DNA of 10,304 nucleotides from Larix sibirica (Eukaryota; Streptophyta; Pinopsida; Pinales; Pinaceae): NCBI GenBank assembly GCA_004151065.3, contig NWUY0300015881.1:54440-64743 (forward strand), read 5' to 3'. The translations under genes were made by a program, and so were the position numbers. The notes below the pieces were generated by a model. The model ran no database searches. It was not told the origin of the DNA and saw nothing but the letters and a program-made list of their open reading frames with translations. This document shows, piece after piece, positions 1 to 7,258 of this stretch; positions within the stretch are counted from its first letter, which is position 1; every line of letters begins with the position of its first letter.

Positions 1-290
1 GAAGAATAGTTTGGCTTGTGTAAGGAACTTGTTGTACTAACCTGAAATTACAGGTTTATTAGTTTAATATTTTATAACAGTGTAGATGCATAAGTATGAC
101 TATTGTTGTTAAACAATTGTGCAACAACAGACTGAGATAATGCGTTTATTCGCATTGTGGAATTCATTGGAGCAAATGGATGCAGACTTGGACATCTTTG
201 GGAGAGGGCCCCGTCATACCCTAACCCCTCTTCACCTAAAAAATTTAAAAGAAATTGGATTTTGAAGTCCATAGGCTGAGATTTATCAAC
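1..290. other. Spacer, no recognisable gene
   Basis: I see no supported gene here. A minus-strand open stretch of about 66 codons (72-272) has no motif I recognise, and it covers the least AT-rich part of the segment (about 180-240). It may be the edge of a decayed repeat continuing to the left of the window, but nothing in the sequence proves this. Confidence 0.4.
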
Positions 291-487
291 CGAAAGTACC
301 CCCTAAGTACCTAAAATCAGGGTATTTTGCCTTTTTTGGAGTACCAGTACTCAACTAGATATTGGAAAGTACCAGGTACTTACTCAAGGTACCAGGTACT
401 CCCAAGAGTACCCGTTCCCGTACCAGGTATAGAGGTATGGGTACCTGATATGGGTACGCATCCCCAACCCCCAATTACAGGTACCCA
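291..487. repeat. Cluster of GTAC / GTACC / GGTACC motifs
   Basis: About a dozen GTAC cores lie in under 200 bp, mostly inside AGTACC, GGTACT, GGTACC or GGGTACC. The string ACCAGGTACT occurs at 371-380 and again at 391-400, so part of the cluster is a 20-bp tandem repeat. Because GTAC is self-complementary, the motifs read on both strands. Flanking DNA lacks this density until isolated cases much further right. Short motif arrays like this are known as subterminal binding sites in some plant DNA transposons (hAT-like), but I see no terminal inverted repeats or transposase, so that assignment is only a suggestion. A simple decayed minisatellite is equally possible. Confidence 0.6.
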
Positions 488-1232
488 TGTTACTTAGAAC
501 TCTATATATGCATTCTACATACTAATCATTGCTCATTTTTGCATCATCATGTCCATAATACATTATCGATGATAGGGACATACATCAATTGTGTTATATT
601 TCATCCATGTTTTTCTTGAAAACATAGAAAGATAAACACATATTTAAATGTTTAAGGCAGTGAATTTAGTGATAGGAGAAAAAATTGAGCTAACAATCTA
701 CACAACAAATTAATAGACACAAAATAAGTTGAAATAATTATTAATATGTATGTATTTCTATTTCTTACTATATTAAATTTATTTATTAATATTATTGTTT
801 ATAAATAAGTTAGTAATGTTAATGCTAAGAACAATAGAAAAAAACCAATACATTAATTTTTTTTAATTAAATACATAGTAAAATAAATGCATGTACATTG
901 TAATGAAATCAATGTATTCAAATAAATGTTGAAAATCTATAATGATGAAAATAGGATGAAGAATTTTGGAATAACAAGTGTTGGCATTTCTCCACTGAAC
1001 TATCCTTCTAATAAATAGTAAACCACCTTTAAAAAAAAATAAAAAACTTTATCAATACTTTCTTAATCACCCAACCAATAAAATTTTGAATTAAATGCAT
1101 ATTAAAATTAAAATCAATGCATACCCTTCCAAGTTCTGTTTAAATTACTTTGCATTTCACAATGAACTTTCTTACAATGTCCATCTATTGCTTTTCTCTT
1201 CATATTACATGCCATAAATAATTCAATACACT
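488..1232. other. AT-rich spacer
   Basis: No gene, RNA gene or clear mobile element is visible. The stretch is strongly AT-rich with runs such as A9-T-A6 at 1031-1046. ATGCAT-type hexamers begin to recur from about 885 and continue into the repeat region that follows. Confidence 0.5.
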
Positions 1233-2040
1233 AGCATGCATTGATTCCATTATGCATTGAATTTAAAAATTGAATGTAAATTCTAATCAATGCATTGGTT
1301 TCTTTTTCATTGCTTTTGGATGTTACTATTAGTTTGTTTAATATAAACATATTTCTTTTTGGATTGAAAATGAAGTTCTTCTTGGGTAGTGATCCATTGT
1401 ATCCTAGCTTTCAATGATTAAGCGCATTGGAGGGCACAAATGGATTTTTAAATTGGCATGTTTGAAGTCATTGCAACAATAAGCATATCGAGCTACATAC
1501 TCCTTCTCAAGGCTCATATTATATAATAGTCATAACATCTCACTCTGATACTCTTGCATGCATTGATTTAAGTTACACATGCATTTAATTCAAAATGTTA
1601 TTGTAAACAATTTTTTTTTCTTATTAGCTTTTATTATTAGCATTAGCATATTTAATATATAACATATTTCTTTGAATGGATAAAGGGAACTCCCAAAACC
1701 ATTGATTTTTTATTGCAATCCAAGGCTACTCAACATTGATGTTGAATTCTAATCAAGGCTTTTACAGATTTGCAACCGCATTTTGCTATTCATGAATATT
1801 AATTCACTTGGGTTAGTCGTTCAACTACGCACTCTATTGTGACCCACTCTATTATGGATAGCTTTGTTGCAAATCACCCATGGGAATTGATTAGTTGCAT
1901 CGTAGTTTTCAAAGATTCACTACATCTAAAGATGTTGGAAGGGATTTTTAAATTGACAAGTTTGAAGTCAGTAAAAAGGAATGTTGAGCTATATCTTCTA
2001 TCTCAAAGACTTTTATTATAGAATATTCATAACATCTCAC
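1233..2040. repeat. Diverged tandem duplication, two unequal copies
   Basis: The same series of landmarks occurs twice in the same order. Copy A (about 1233-1545) has GCATGCATTGATT at 1235, a TTTAATATAAACATATTTCTTT segment near 1336, GGATTTTTAAATTGG near 1442 followed by GTTTGAAGTCA, and CATAACATCTCACTC near 1531. Copy B (about 1553-2042) has the same landmarks near 1555, 1649, 1940 and 2028. Between landmarks the copies differ by many substitutions, and copy B carries about 170 bp extra, so the duplication is old. No open reading frame is shared by the copies. The parent sequence is not recognised; a decayed transposon or satellite-like spacer would fit. Confidence 0.6.
1236..1295. repeat. 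11-bp perfect inverted repeat (ATGCATTGATT / AATCAATGCAT)
   Basis: ATGCATTGATT at 1236-1246 is exactly complementary to AATCAATGCAT at 1285-1295, with a 38-bp spacer that itself contains another ATGCATTGA. The motif recurs near 1557 in the second copy of the surrounding duplication. Arms this short in AT-rich DNA may be chance, and no transposon ends are evident. Confidence 0.45.
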
Positions 2041-2172
2041 TCAAATACACTTTTTCACACACTTCACCTCTAGTTTTTGTTGGTTCATTAAGACTATGGT
2101 GTCATAACATCTCGTTCAAATACACTTTGTGCACACTTCACTCCCAGTAATCTTTGGTTTTTAAGACTATGC
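2028..2172. repeat. Tandem repeat of about 75 bp, two copies
   Basis: CATAACATCTC followed by TTCAAATACACTTT or its close variant, a CACTTCAC block, a TTTGTTGG / TTTGG block and AAGACTATG occurs at 2028-2102 and again at 2103-2172. The copies differ by small indels and scattered substitutions. The start of each unit is also the last landmark of the larger duplication at 1233-2040, so this looks like a later local duplication at the edge of that repeat. Confidence 0.65.
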
Positions 2173-2520
2173 ACCTAGTATCTGAGCACCTAGGATTTCT
2201 ATTAAATATTTCAATGGCACATCATTTGATAAGACTAATTGTTGAAGGTTTTGGAGAAGATGTTCTAGATGTTGATAGACACTTGGGAGTTTTTCACTAT
2301 GAATTTATCCTCGTTTTTCCTCTGCAAGTGAAATCTACGATGTATTCTTTTACAAGTAATCTATTGGGTTTTAGGTTCGCTAAGCATCGTTGATGAGAAG
2401 TGCTATGTGCGTTATCTTTTAGGCATGCATGTGATGTCAATACGAATCATTTAATAAGTATTAAAGTTATTTTGGGTTATCCTACAACCTCCCTCGTGCA
2501 AATCTTAGTTTTCGAAATCT
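2173..2520. other. Spacer with unrecognised short open stretches
   Basis: Plus-strand open stretches run from an ATG at 2169 to 2393 (about 74 codons) and over 2400-2582. Neither shows a domain, signal or composition I recognise, and both sit between decayed repeats. They are probably chance open frames. Confidence 0.35.
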
Positions 2521-2876
2521 CCATTGGAGAATTCCTTGGACTATTACCAGGATGTCGTTCTTTACTTCATGATTTCTCATAATGATCACATTGAACAAAT
2601 TGGCAACAAGGCACATCTACATTGTAGGCATTGCTAGGGTTATGTGCTGATATAGTTGAAACGGTAACGCATATCTCAAGTGTTGTAGTCCCAATTGGAG
2701 ACCTCCTAGAACTATTACCAGGATGGCATTCTTTACACCATGATTTCTCACATTCTCATTCCAAAGATTGGCAACAACTTGCAGCTGCATTGCAAGTACT
2801 GCTAGGGTTATGTGTTGATCTAGTTGAATGTGTGATGCCATTCACACTAAGTTGTGTGGATATCAAGGAAAACTAG
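2521..2876. repeat. Tandem repeat with period 168-171 bp, two copies
   Basis: A block containing ATTGGAGA, CTATTACCAGGATG, a TTCTTTAC/CATGATTTCTCA segment, TTGGCAACAA and GCTAGGGTTATGTG is present at about 2521-2690 and again at about 2691-2876. The offset is 171 bp at the left landmarks and 168 bp at the right, so the net indel is 3 bp and reading frames are kept between copies. On the minus strand both copies give similar readings, such as NHGVKNAILVIV and NHEVKNDILVIV; on the plus strand LLPGWHSLHHDFS and LLPGCRSLLHDFS. This hints at a once-coding repeat, but no family is recognised and the strand is not settled. Confidence 0.65.
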
Positions 2877-3200
2877 TGCCTCTTGTTTTTTAATGCTTTC
2901 AAGTGCTATCATCCCGAGAGCAAGGAGCTTGGCCTTATTTGCTCAATTTCAGACCAAGCACACCACACACAAATATTGGAGACGCTACACAACCATCAAC
3001 ACTTCTCCATCTTCTACATTACACATATTACTAGGGTTATGTGTTGATCTAGTTGAATGTGTGATGCATTTCACTCTAAGTTATGTGGACATTGAGGAAA
3101 ACTAGTGCCTCTCCTTTTTGAATGCTTGAGTGCCATCATCCCTAGAGCAAGGAGCTTGGCCTTATTGGCTGAATTTCAGGGCAAAAACACCACACAAGGA
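2802..3200. repeat. 229-bp tandem repeat, two copies (second partial)
   Basis: The block starting CTAGGGTTATGTGTTGATC at 2802 recurs at 3031, an offset of 229 bp. It continues through TAGTTGAATGTGTGATG, GAAAACTAGTGCCTCT, ATCATCCC, AGAGCAAGGAGCTTGGCC and ATTTCAG to the CACCACACA segment near 2960 and 3190. Identity is high compared with the 170-bp repeat to its left, so this duplication is younger. Its first half is the same segment that ends the 170-bp unit, so the two arrays overlap and share a module. Both copies end a short plus-strand open frame at the same GAAAACTAG stop. Confidence 0.75.
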
Positions 3201-3300
3201 TGTTGAATACACTTTTCCATCCTTGAGTCTTTTACATATTTCAAATAACTACACAATATGCATTTTCTTATTTTCTTTTCATAATTATTTTTAGTAAAAT

Positions 3301-3315
3301 TATATATATATATAT
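3301..3315. repeat. TA dinucleotide microsatellite
   Basis: An uninterrupted (TA)7 run with one extra T lies in AT-rich DNA. The preceding 100 bp (about 3200-3300) show nothing else. Confidence 0.9.
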
Positions 3316-3552
3316 GAATGCCATGTTTCAGCTGTAAGTTGAGCAATATTGGAATGTAAAATGGGAAACTCGTTGCAATAAAATTAGAAGGATTTGTTCA
3401 AATTTGATGCTGTGTTACTTATTTGATTCGCTGTCGTGTAAGTGGCTTTATCTAAACTCTGATTTCCGGCTATGGTCGGCATTATTGATGATGGCACTAA
3501 GCATACAAGATTGTAAATAAAGTAAGACCACAACTCATATAGAATATAAGTA

Positions 3553-3826
3553 ATGATAAGGCGGGTCAGAAATTTTGTTTGGCTTTATGTATTTTACTTG
3601 TTATTAGTACAATTCTCTGTCGTGAACAGTTTTCGGTGCCTAGTATTGGAGAGAGAGAGCGCTAAACTGCAAGTAAAATCTACAGGATCAGTTCAATGGC
3701 CAAACAATACATAGTGACTGTAATAATACGTTTAAAACTTGATTGGTTGAGGTGATAAAGTTGCAGGTCATAATAGATACAGTGGTGGCCAGGGGACATT
3801 CAATCAAAGTGGGGCGCTGCAGATAA
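3553..3826 (+). CDS. Speculative two-exon small ORF with signal-peptide-like start
   Basis: An ATG at 3553 opens a frame beginning MIRRVRNFVWLYVFYLLLVQ: a basic start, then a long hydrophobic run, as in a secretory signal peptide or single membrane anchor. Unspliced, the frame ends with TAG at 3712-3714 (53 codons). A plausible plant intron of 94 bp lies at 3673-3766, with donor CAA|GTAAAA and acceptor TTGCAG|GT. If it is removed, the frame runs to a TAA at 3824-3826, giving 59 residues that end in GHSIKVGRCR. The downstream exon-like stretch is more GC-rich than the intron. The short size, signal-like start and GHSxxVG near the end loosely recall secreted plant peptide precursors such as CEP, but the canonical proline residues are absent and CEP genes usually lack introns. 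No promoter or poly(A) signal was identified. This could easily be chance. Confidence 0.2.
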
Positions 3827-3831
3827 GGGCA

Positions 3832-3851
3832 GCTTTTTGGGCTCAAAAAGC
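3832..3851. other. Perfect 8-bp hairpin with 4-nt loop
   Basis: GCTTTTTG at 3832-3839 pairs exactly with CAAAAAGC at 3844-3851 around the loop GGCT. No T-run follows and this is not a bacterial context, so a terminator role is unlikely. It may be a chance palindrome or a decayed repeat end. Confidence 0.5.
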
Positions 3852-4495
3852 ATAAGAATGGTTGGTGGGCTAACAGTCCATTCTAGACTCTGAATTATTG
3901 GCAGAGCCTACCATCAAGAAAAAGAAACTGAAAGCCTGGGCCTGGGACGCATGTAAAATGTTTTAGTCAGTCACAAAGAAAAGTGAATCCTCTTTTTCGG
4001 ATTTTTATGATAGATTTCATGTCTGTGACATCCAATGTATGTCGTTAAACATGTCTGACCTGGAAAGGCTTCTGAAAAGTTTCTTTCTGTATGTTTTCGT
4101 ATTTGGAGGATAGTGGGGCGTCCATTGTTTTGCTCAGAGTGAGCCTGCACAACTTTACAAACGTATAGAATCGATGGGGGCGGGGGCAGCTTTTGGAAGC
4201 TCTTTTTTAGAGGCACTTTTACATTGGTCGGTGTCACATTTACTATTCACTTTGAAGTGACAAGTTCTTATTTGAAATTTTTAATCACAAACTTTAATAA
4301 ACACTGGCATCAAAGAACCAAATAAAACCGTTGAAATTCATAAGCCACAAACTTGGCATCTGTTGAAACGGAAGACATACTTGATCGACTCTCCGGAGAG
4401 AAGTAAGATGGCATATCTTTGGGAAGCTATAAGCACCCACTACATGATGAATGGCTATCTATGAGCATGTAACTGGGAGGAGTAGTTTATTTAAG
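3852..4495. other. Spacer, no supported gene
   Basis: A minus-strand open stretch (3971-4237) begins at GTG rather than ATG and shows no domain I recognise. A perfect 12-bp palindrome, CTCTCCGGAGAG, lies at 4389-4400. Otherwise the segment is single-copy looking and of moderate GC; it may hold decayed gene or element fragments, but none can be named. Confidence 0.4.
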
Positions 4496-4593
4496 AGTGG
4501 TCTAAAACAGCTACGATTTTGTCGGGAGAAAATGATTTTTTCGGAGTAGTCTAAAACGGCTACGATTTTGTCGGGAGAAAATGATTTTTTCGG
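4496..4593. repeat. 49-bp tandem duplication, two nearly identical copies
   Basis: The unit at 4496-4544 is repeated directly at 4545-4593. The 49-bp copies differ at two positions only, both G/A differences (AGTGG versus AGTAG and AACAG versus AACGG). Such similarity points to a recent duplication by slippage or unequal exchange. There is no coding sequence and no obvious further copy in the window. Confidence 0.95.
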
Positions 4594-4913
4594 ATACTTG
4601 TTGAAATTTGGGATAGAATTTTTAGAATCTCAAATAACAGTATTAATCCTGCATAATTTGGATGTTCTGGTGGTTTTCCAAGGTGTTGAATTCATCTAGA
4701 TGTTCAGAAAAACGATTTAATCAACACACATCGCTGGATTTTTAGATTTCAAATCGCTGGATTTCGACCAAGTTTTGGCCGGACAGGCGAAATCGTCGCA
4801 CTTTTAGACGGCTTCGTTTATTTATTTTAAGTTTGGGTAAAATCTAAATTTGAAAGTGTTTAAGTTTTGTTTTTGAATCGATGAATAGATTCAGCATTTG
4901 ATGAGTAATAGAT
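4594..4913. other. Spacer left of the LINE insertion
   Basis: No gene is visible. ATCGCTGGATTT occurs at 4730-4741 and again at 4753-4764, a 23-bp spaced direct repeat. This stretch is the pre-insertion left flank; its right end contains the target-site duplication. Confidence 0.5.
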
Positions 4914-4924
4914 AATCTCAATCT
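4914..4924. repeat. Left target-site duplication (AATCTCAATCT)
   Basis: The 11-bp AATCTCAATCT is identical to 6906-6916, directly after the poly(A) tract. Placement at the point where LINE coding homology begins supports it as the left copy of the duplicated target. Confidence 0.85.
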
Positions 4925-5577
4925 ATGGTCCCTCTCGTTGTCCAATGTGCGAAGCCCATTTTGAATCCATTGATCATCTGCTCAGCTCCCTTGAAGTTGC
5001 CAATGAAATCTGGAACAAGGTTGCTCATCTCTGCAAACGCACCAATAGAATCAGCGAGGATATAGTCCTAACCATCTCCAACTGGGACACATCTCCCTTT
5101 CAAAGCGCCTTGGTTAATCGACTTTGGGAGCTCATTCTGGGTTTAGTGGTATGGAACATCTAGAAAGAAAGAAATAGGAGAATCTTCGACTCTAAGAAAA
5201 TGCAGCTCCCAGAAATTTGGGCCACACATGCCTCCAGCGTTCAGGAAACTCTCTCTTTGAAAAACTAGAGTTCTGCTGATCTCCCCTCTCTCCCTGTGAA
5301 AAAAACCATTTTTTCGGATTGGAAACTCCTCAACACTCCCCTCCTTCAACCTCTCAGTAACTCCCCTGTAAATTCCCCCAGCCCGGAGCACTAGAGCAAA
5401 CCCCCTCCTGGCTTCTTCAAACATAATTTTGATAGTGCCTCCAAAGGTAATCCCGGAGCCGCGAGTTATGGTGGACCTCTCAAAGATGACACTGGTAGCA
5501 TCAAGCACATTTTCATGGGGACCATTGGCCATGATACTAACAATGATGTCGAGGCACTCGCGACATTAACTCCCTAG
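4925..5577 (+). pseudogene. LINE ORF2 3' fragment: zf-RVT plus partial RNase H (RVT_3)
   Basis: The frame opens GPSRCPMCEAHFESIDHLL, the CxxC...H pattern of the zf-RVT region that follows plant LINE reverse transcriptases; the usual fourth Cys is replaced. It continues to VVWNI-stop-KERNRRIF, matching the conserved W-x-x-W-K-x-R-N-x-R-I-F end, with the tryptophan codon now TAG (5161-5163). After a linker comes NFDSASKGNPG (5425-5457), the first RNase H strand with its catalytic Asp at 5431-5433, then GHDTNNDVEALATL with the catalytic Glu at 5551-5553. The second half of RNase H (GDS and the last acidic motif) is missing. In-frame TAGs at 5161, 5266, 5392 and 5575 make it non-functional. In the live element this part would act on the cDNA/RNA template during retrotransposition. 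Confidence 0.88.
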
Positions 5578-6666
5578 CTATCCGTCCCCTCCACCAGCCT
5601 GGACTGGCTGCCACGCCCACTCTCCCCATGGCTCCCAAATGTGTGAACTCCTCCTGTCCCTTCACCTGCTCCGAGACTTGGCTCTCTATCATGACCACGC
5701 TCATTTCCCTCTGCATTGTTGCTCCGCTGCTCCTGGATCCCCTGTTCCACGATTTCCTGTCACCTTGCCCCTACGCCACCCATATTATTCTCTTCCTCAA
5801 ACTCTTGCTCATCGACACCATCATGGTAAAGCCAAAAGGACCCTGAGGCCGAAAGAAAGCCGAAGCCCAAGCAGAAGGGAAAACTCGTAAGGGCTAGAGC
5901 GCTGAGATTTTCATTCATGTTCGCCTGCTGGTGGATAATTGGGAGGCCCGCATCATCGCCGATATCCTCACCTTGGGCAGTCAAGCTTAGCCATGGGATC
6001 CGTATTGGTTATTGAAGAATATGCTCAGGGAGCTTATGGAAGATATGTTGGCCAATTGGGCCACAACGAAGCACGCCACGCAAACCTTAAGTGCCACTCT
6101 GCCCAACATGGCCGCCACCCTGCATAGTCCGGAGAGCACCCTTTGCTGGGAGGCGTATGCTCCAACCCACCACATTCGACGTGATTTTCGGCCTGAGAGC
6201 AGCGCCTAGGCCCCGGTTTCCAGAAACATGACGGTGAGTGGAAGAATTCTAAGCACTCCTATAGGTCCTGGTCCAGTCCATCCCTTTTGGCGAGGCTTCA
6301 AAATTTCTGAGAGGTAAGGAGCTGATAAAAACCACCTTCCCCATTCCTTCCACCTTGGGCTCGATATTGGCGAAGCGCACCCGTAATGAAAAGGTCAACA
6401 CAAACTTGGGTTTCAGAAACACTGTTCCTTTACCAGTCAAGCTACCGGTAAGACACACTAGGCCAGCTACGAAGGTCACTTAGCCAGTTATGAAGGTCTC
6501 TCAGCCACCTGTGCAGATCGATCCGCCACCTGTGAAGAACCCTCTGCCGCAACCACCTATGAAGAACTCTTTGCAGCAGCCGGATGACGAGGATGACTAC
6601 GCCTGCTATAGCTGTCCGATCGTCAAGGAGACACCCTCTGATGCCGAGGCACCTGCTACCCGCTGA
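5578..6666 (+). pseudogene. Unrecognised decayed ORF with Pro/Lys heptad tail, inside the LINE insertion
   Basis: A once-coding stretch can be followed in frame 3 (5547-6314) and then, after a frameshift between 6265 and 6314, in frame 1 to a TGA-TAA double stop at 6664-6669. Visible parts are a basic stretch (GRKKAEAQAEGKTRKG, after 5846), FIHVRLLVDNWEARIIADIL, a helical segment LLKNMLRELMEDMLANWATT, a middle region ending FRNTVPLPVKLP, proline/lysine repeats (6463-6582) and an acidic DDEDDYACYSC near the end. In-frame stops are a TGA at 5844 and TAGs at 5895, 5988, 6207 and 6481. I recognise no domain. Reading between about 5578 and 5840 is uncertain, because all three plus frames and one minus frame are fairly open. 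It is either the C-terminal tail of this LINE's ORF2 or the 3' part of another transcript joined to LINE sequence. Confidence 0.55.
6463..6582 (+). repeat. Imperfect 21-bp (heptapeptide) repeat, P-x-x-K-V-x-Q type
   Basis: In frame 1 the units begin CCA at 6463, 6484, 6505, 6526 and 6553. The first three are exactly 21 bp; the last two are longer. They read roughly PATKVT-stop, PVMKVSQ, PPVQIDP, PPVKNPLPQ and PPMKNSLQQP. The stop at 6481-6483 stands where the next unit has CAG (Gln). A protein-level heptad repeat kept in frame supports that this part was once translated. Confidence 0.75.
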
Positions 6667-6907
6667 TAAGGAGGTTCTCCTTCTGTTTTTTGTCTTTTTG
6701 CTTAAGCTTCATAGCCTCTATGTTTATTTTCGATGTTTTCATGGACACACAGTGTCCTTTGGTTTATCATGTTTCCCCAACTCTGGGTAGGACTTTTGAT
6801 CTATCTCTCAGGTTTCCATGGTTGGCTCAGACCACCACAGTATGTACTTTCTACTGTATTTTTATTTTTAGCTTAATATAATTCCGCAGCATTATAAAAA
6901 AAAAAAA
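6667..6907 (+). other. 3' untranslated region and poly(A) tail of the insertion
   Basis: Downstream of the TGA-TAA the sequence becomes T-rich, with no coding signal. It ends in AATATAATTCCGCAGCATTAT followed by 12 A (6896-6907). A tail next to the target-site duplication marks the 3' end of the reverse-transcribed RNA. No AATAAA is present; the nearest similar string is AATATAA about 17-23 bp before the tail. Confidence 0.8.
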
Positions 6908-6916
6908 TCTCAATCT
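6906..6916. repeat. Right target-site duplication (AATCTCAATCT)
   Basis: Identical to 4914-4924. The first two bases could also be counted in the poly(A) tail, so the unambiguous match is 9 bp and the maximal match 11 bp. Confidence 0.85.
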
Positions 6917-7150
6917 TATAACGGCGAAAGCAAATGGAACAATATAAATATCTAACTAAAATTTGGTCGAGAGGATAACCACCATTCCTCTTTTCCAATC
7001 ACCCGAACTACATCTAATTAATATATAATTTTAAATTATGCAACAAAGATTTTAATGCTCTACTTTCTGTCATTTTCATTTGTAACAATGGTTCATCACT
7101 ACCTTTTTTTTGTGTGTGTAGTGTCTAAACTTGTATACAGCTCACTACAC
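6917..7150. other. AT-rich spacer
   Basis: This is the right flank of the insertion. No gene is seen. A T8 run followed by (GT)4 lies at 7104-7119. Confidence 0.5.
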
Positions 7151-7258
7151 TAGACAAACAACTATATGACTACACGTTGAATATATGCTTTTATACCAAT
7201 TTTATTAGACAAAAAGCTATATGACTACGTTGAATATATGATTTTATATCAATTTTAT
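7151..7258. repeat. Tandem duplication of about 55 bp
   Basis: TAGACAAA, CTATATGACTAC, GTTGAATATATG, TTTTATA and CAATTTTA occur in the same order at 7151-7205 and 7206-7258. The second copy lacks two bases (AC) and has a few substitutions. It is non-coding. Confidence 0.85.

Larger units (their letters stand above)
4925..6905 (+). mobile_element. 5'-truncated LINE-type retrotransposon insertion (possibly chimeric)
   Basis: The about 1.98-kb segment has the structure of target-primed reverse transcription: an 11-bp target-site duplication, abrupt entry in the middle of an ORF2-like frame (5' truncation), a 3' untranslated stretch and a pure 12-A tail (6896-6907, whose last two A overlap the right duplication). 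The first 650 bp show zf-RVT and RNase H homology of plant L1-type LINEs. The remaining part carries unrecognised coding relics. The endonuclease and reverse transcriptase domains are absent, so the copy cannot move by itself. It is clearly more GC-rich than the flanks. Either it is one family with a long ORF2 tail, or two RNAs were joined by template switching during insertion. Confidence 0.85.

Noticed and set aside
2802-3200. Leucine-rich repeat disease-resistance gene fragment, suggested by a reading such as LQVLLGLCVDLVE
   Set aside because: The LRR spacing is not kept across copies, there are stops in each unit, and no NB-ARC or TIR motif is found nearby.
2617-3200. Minus-strand RNase H-like reading (NKAKLLALGMIAL)
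   Set aside because: Only a short, vague resemblance, with stops on both sides and no catalytic acidic residues in register.
3832-3851. Intrinsic transcription terminator
   Set aside because: There is no T-run after the hairpin and no prokaryotic gene context.
5143-5532. A 129-codon minus-strand open frame, the longest in the window
   Set aside because: It lies antisense to clear zf-RVT/RNase H homology on the plus strand; its openness follows from the codon use of the sense frame.
5760-5984. Minus-strand open frame with an acidic, glycine-rich reading, which could suggest an inverted segment (twin priming)
   Set aside because: The plus-strand reading just downstream is coherent up to the final stop, and twin priming would put the inversion at the 5' end, not in the middle. 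Kept only as an uncertainty about 5578-5840.
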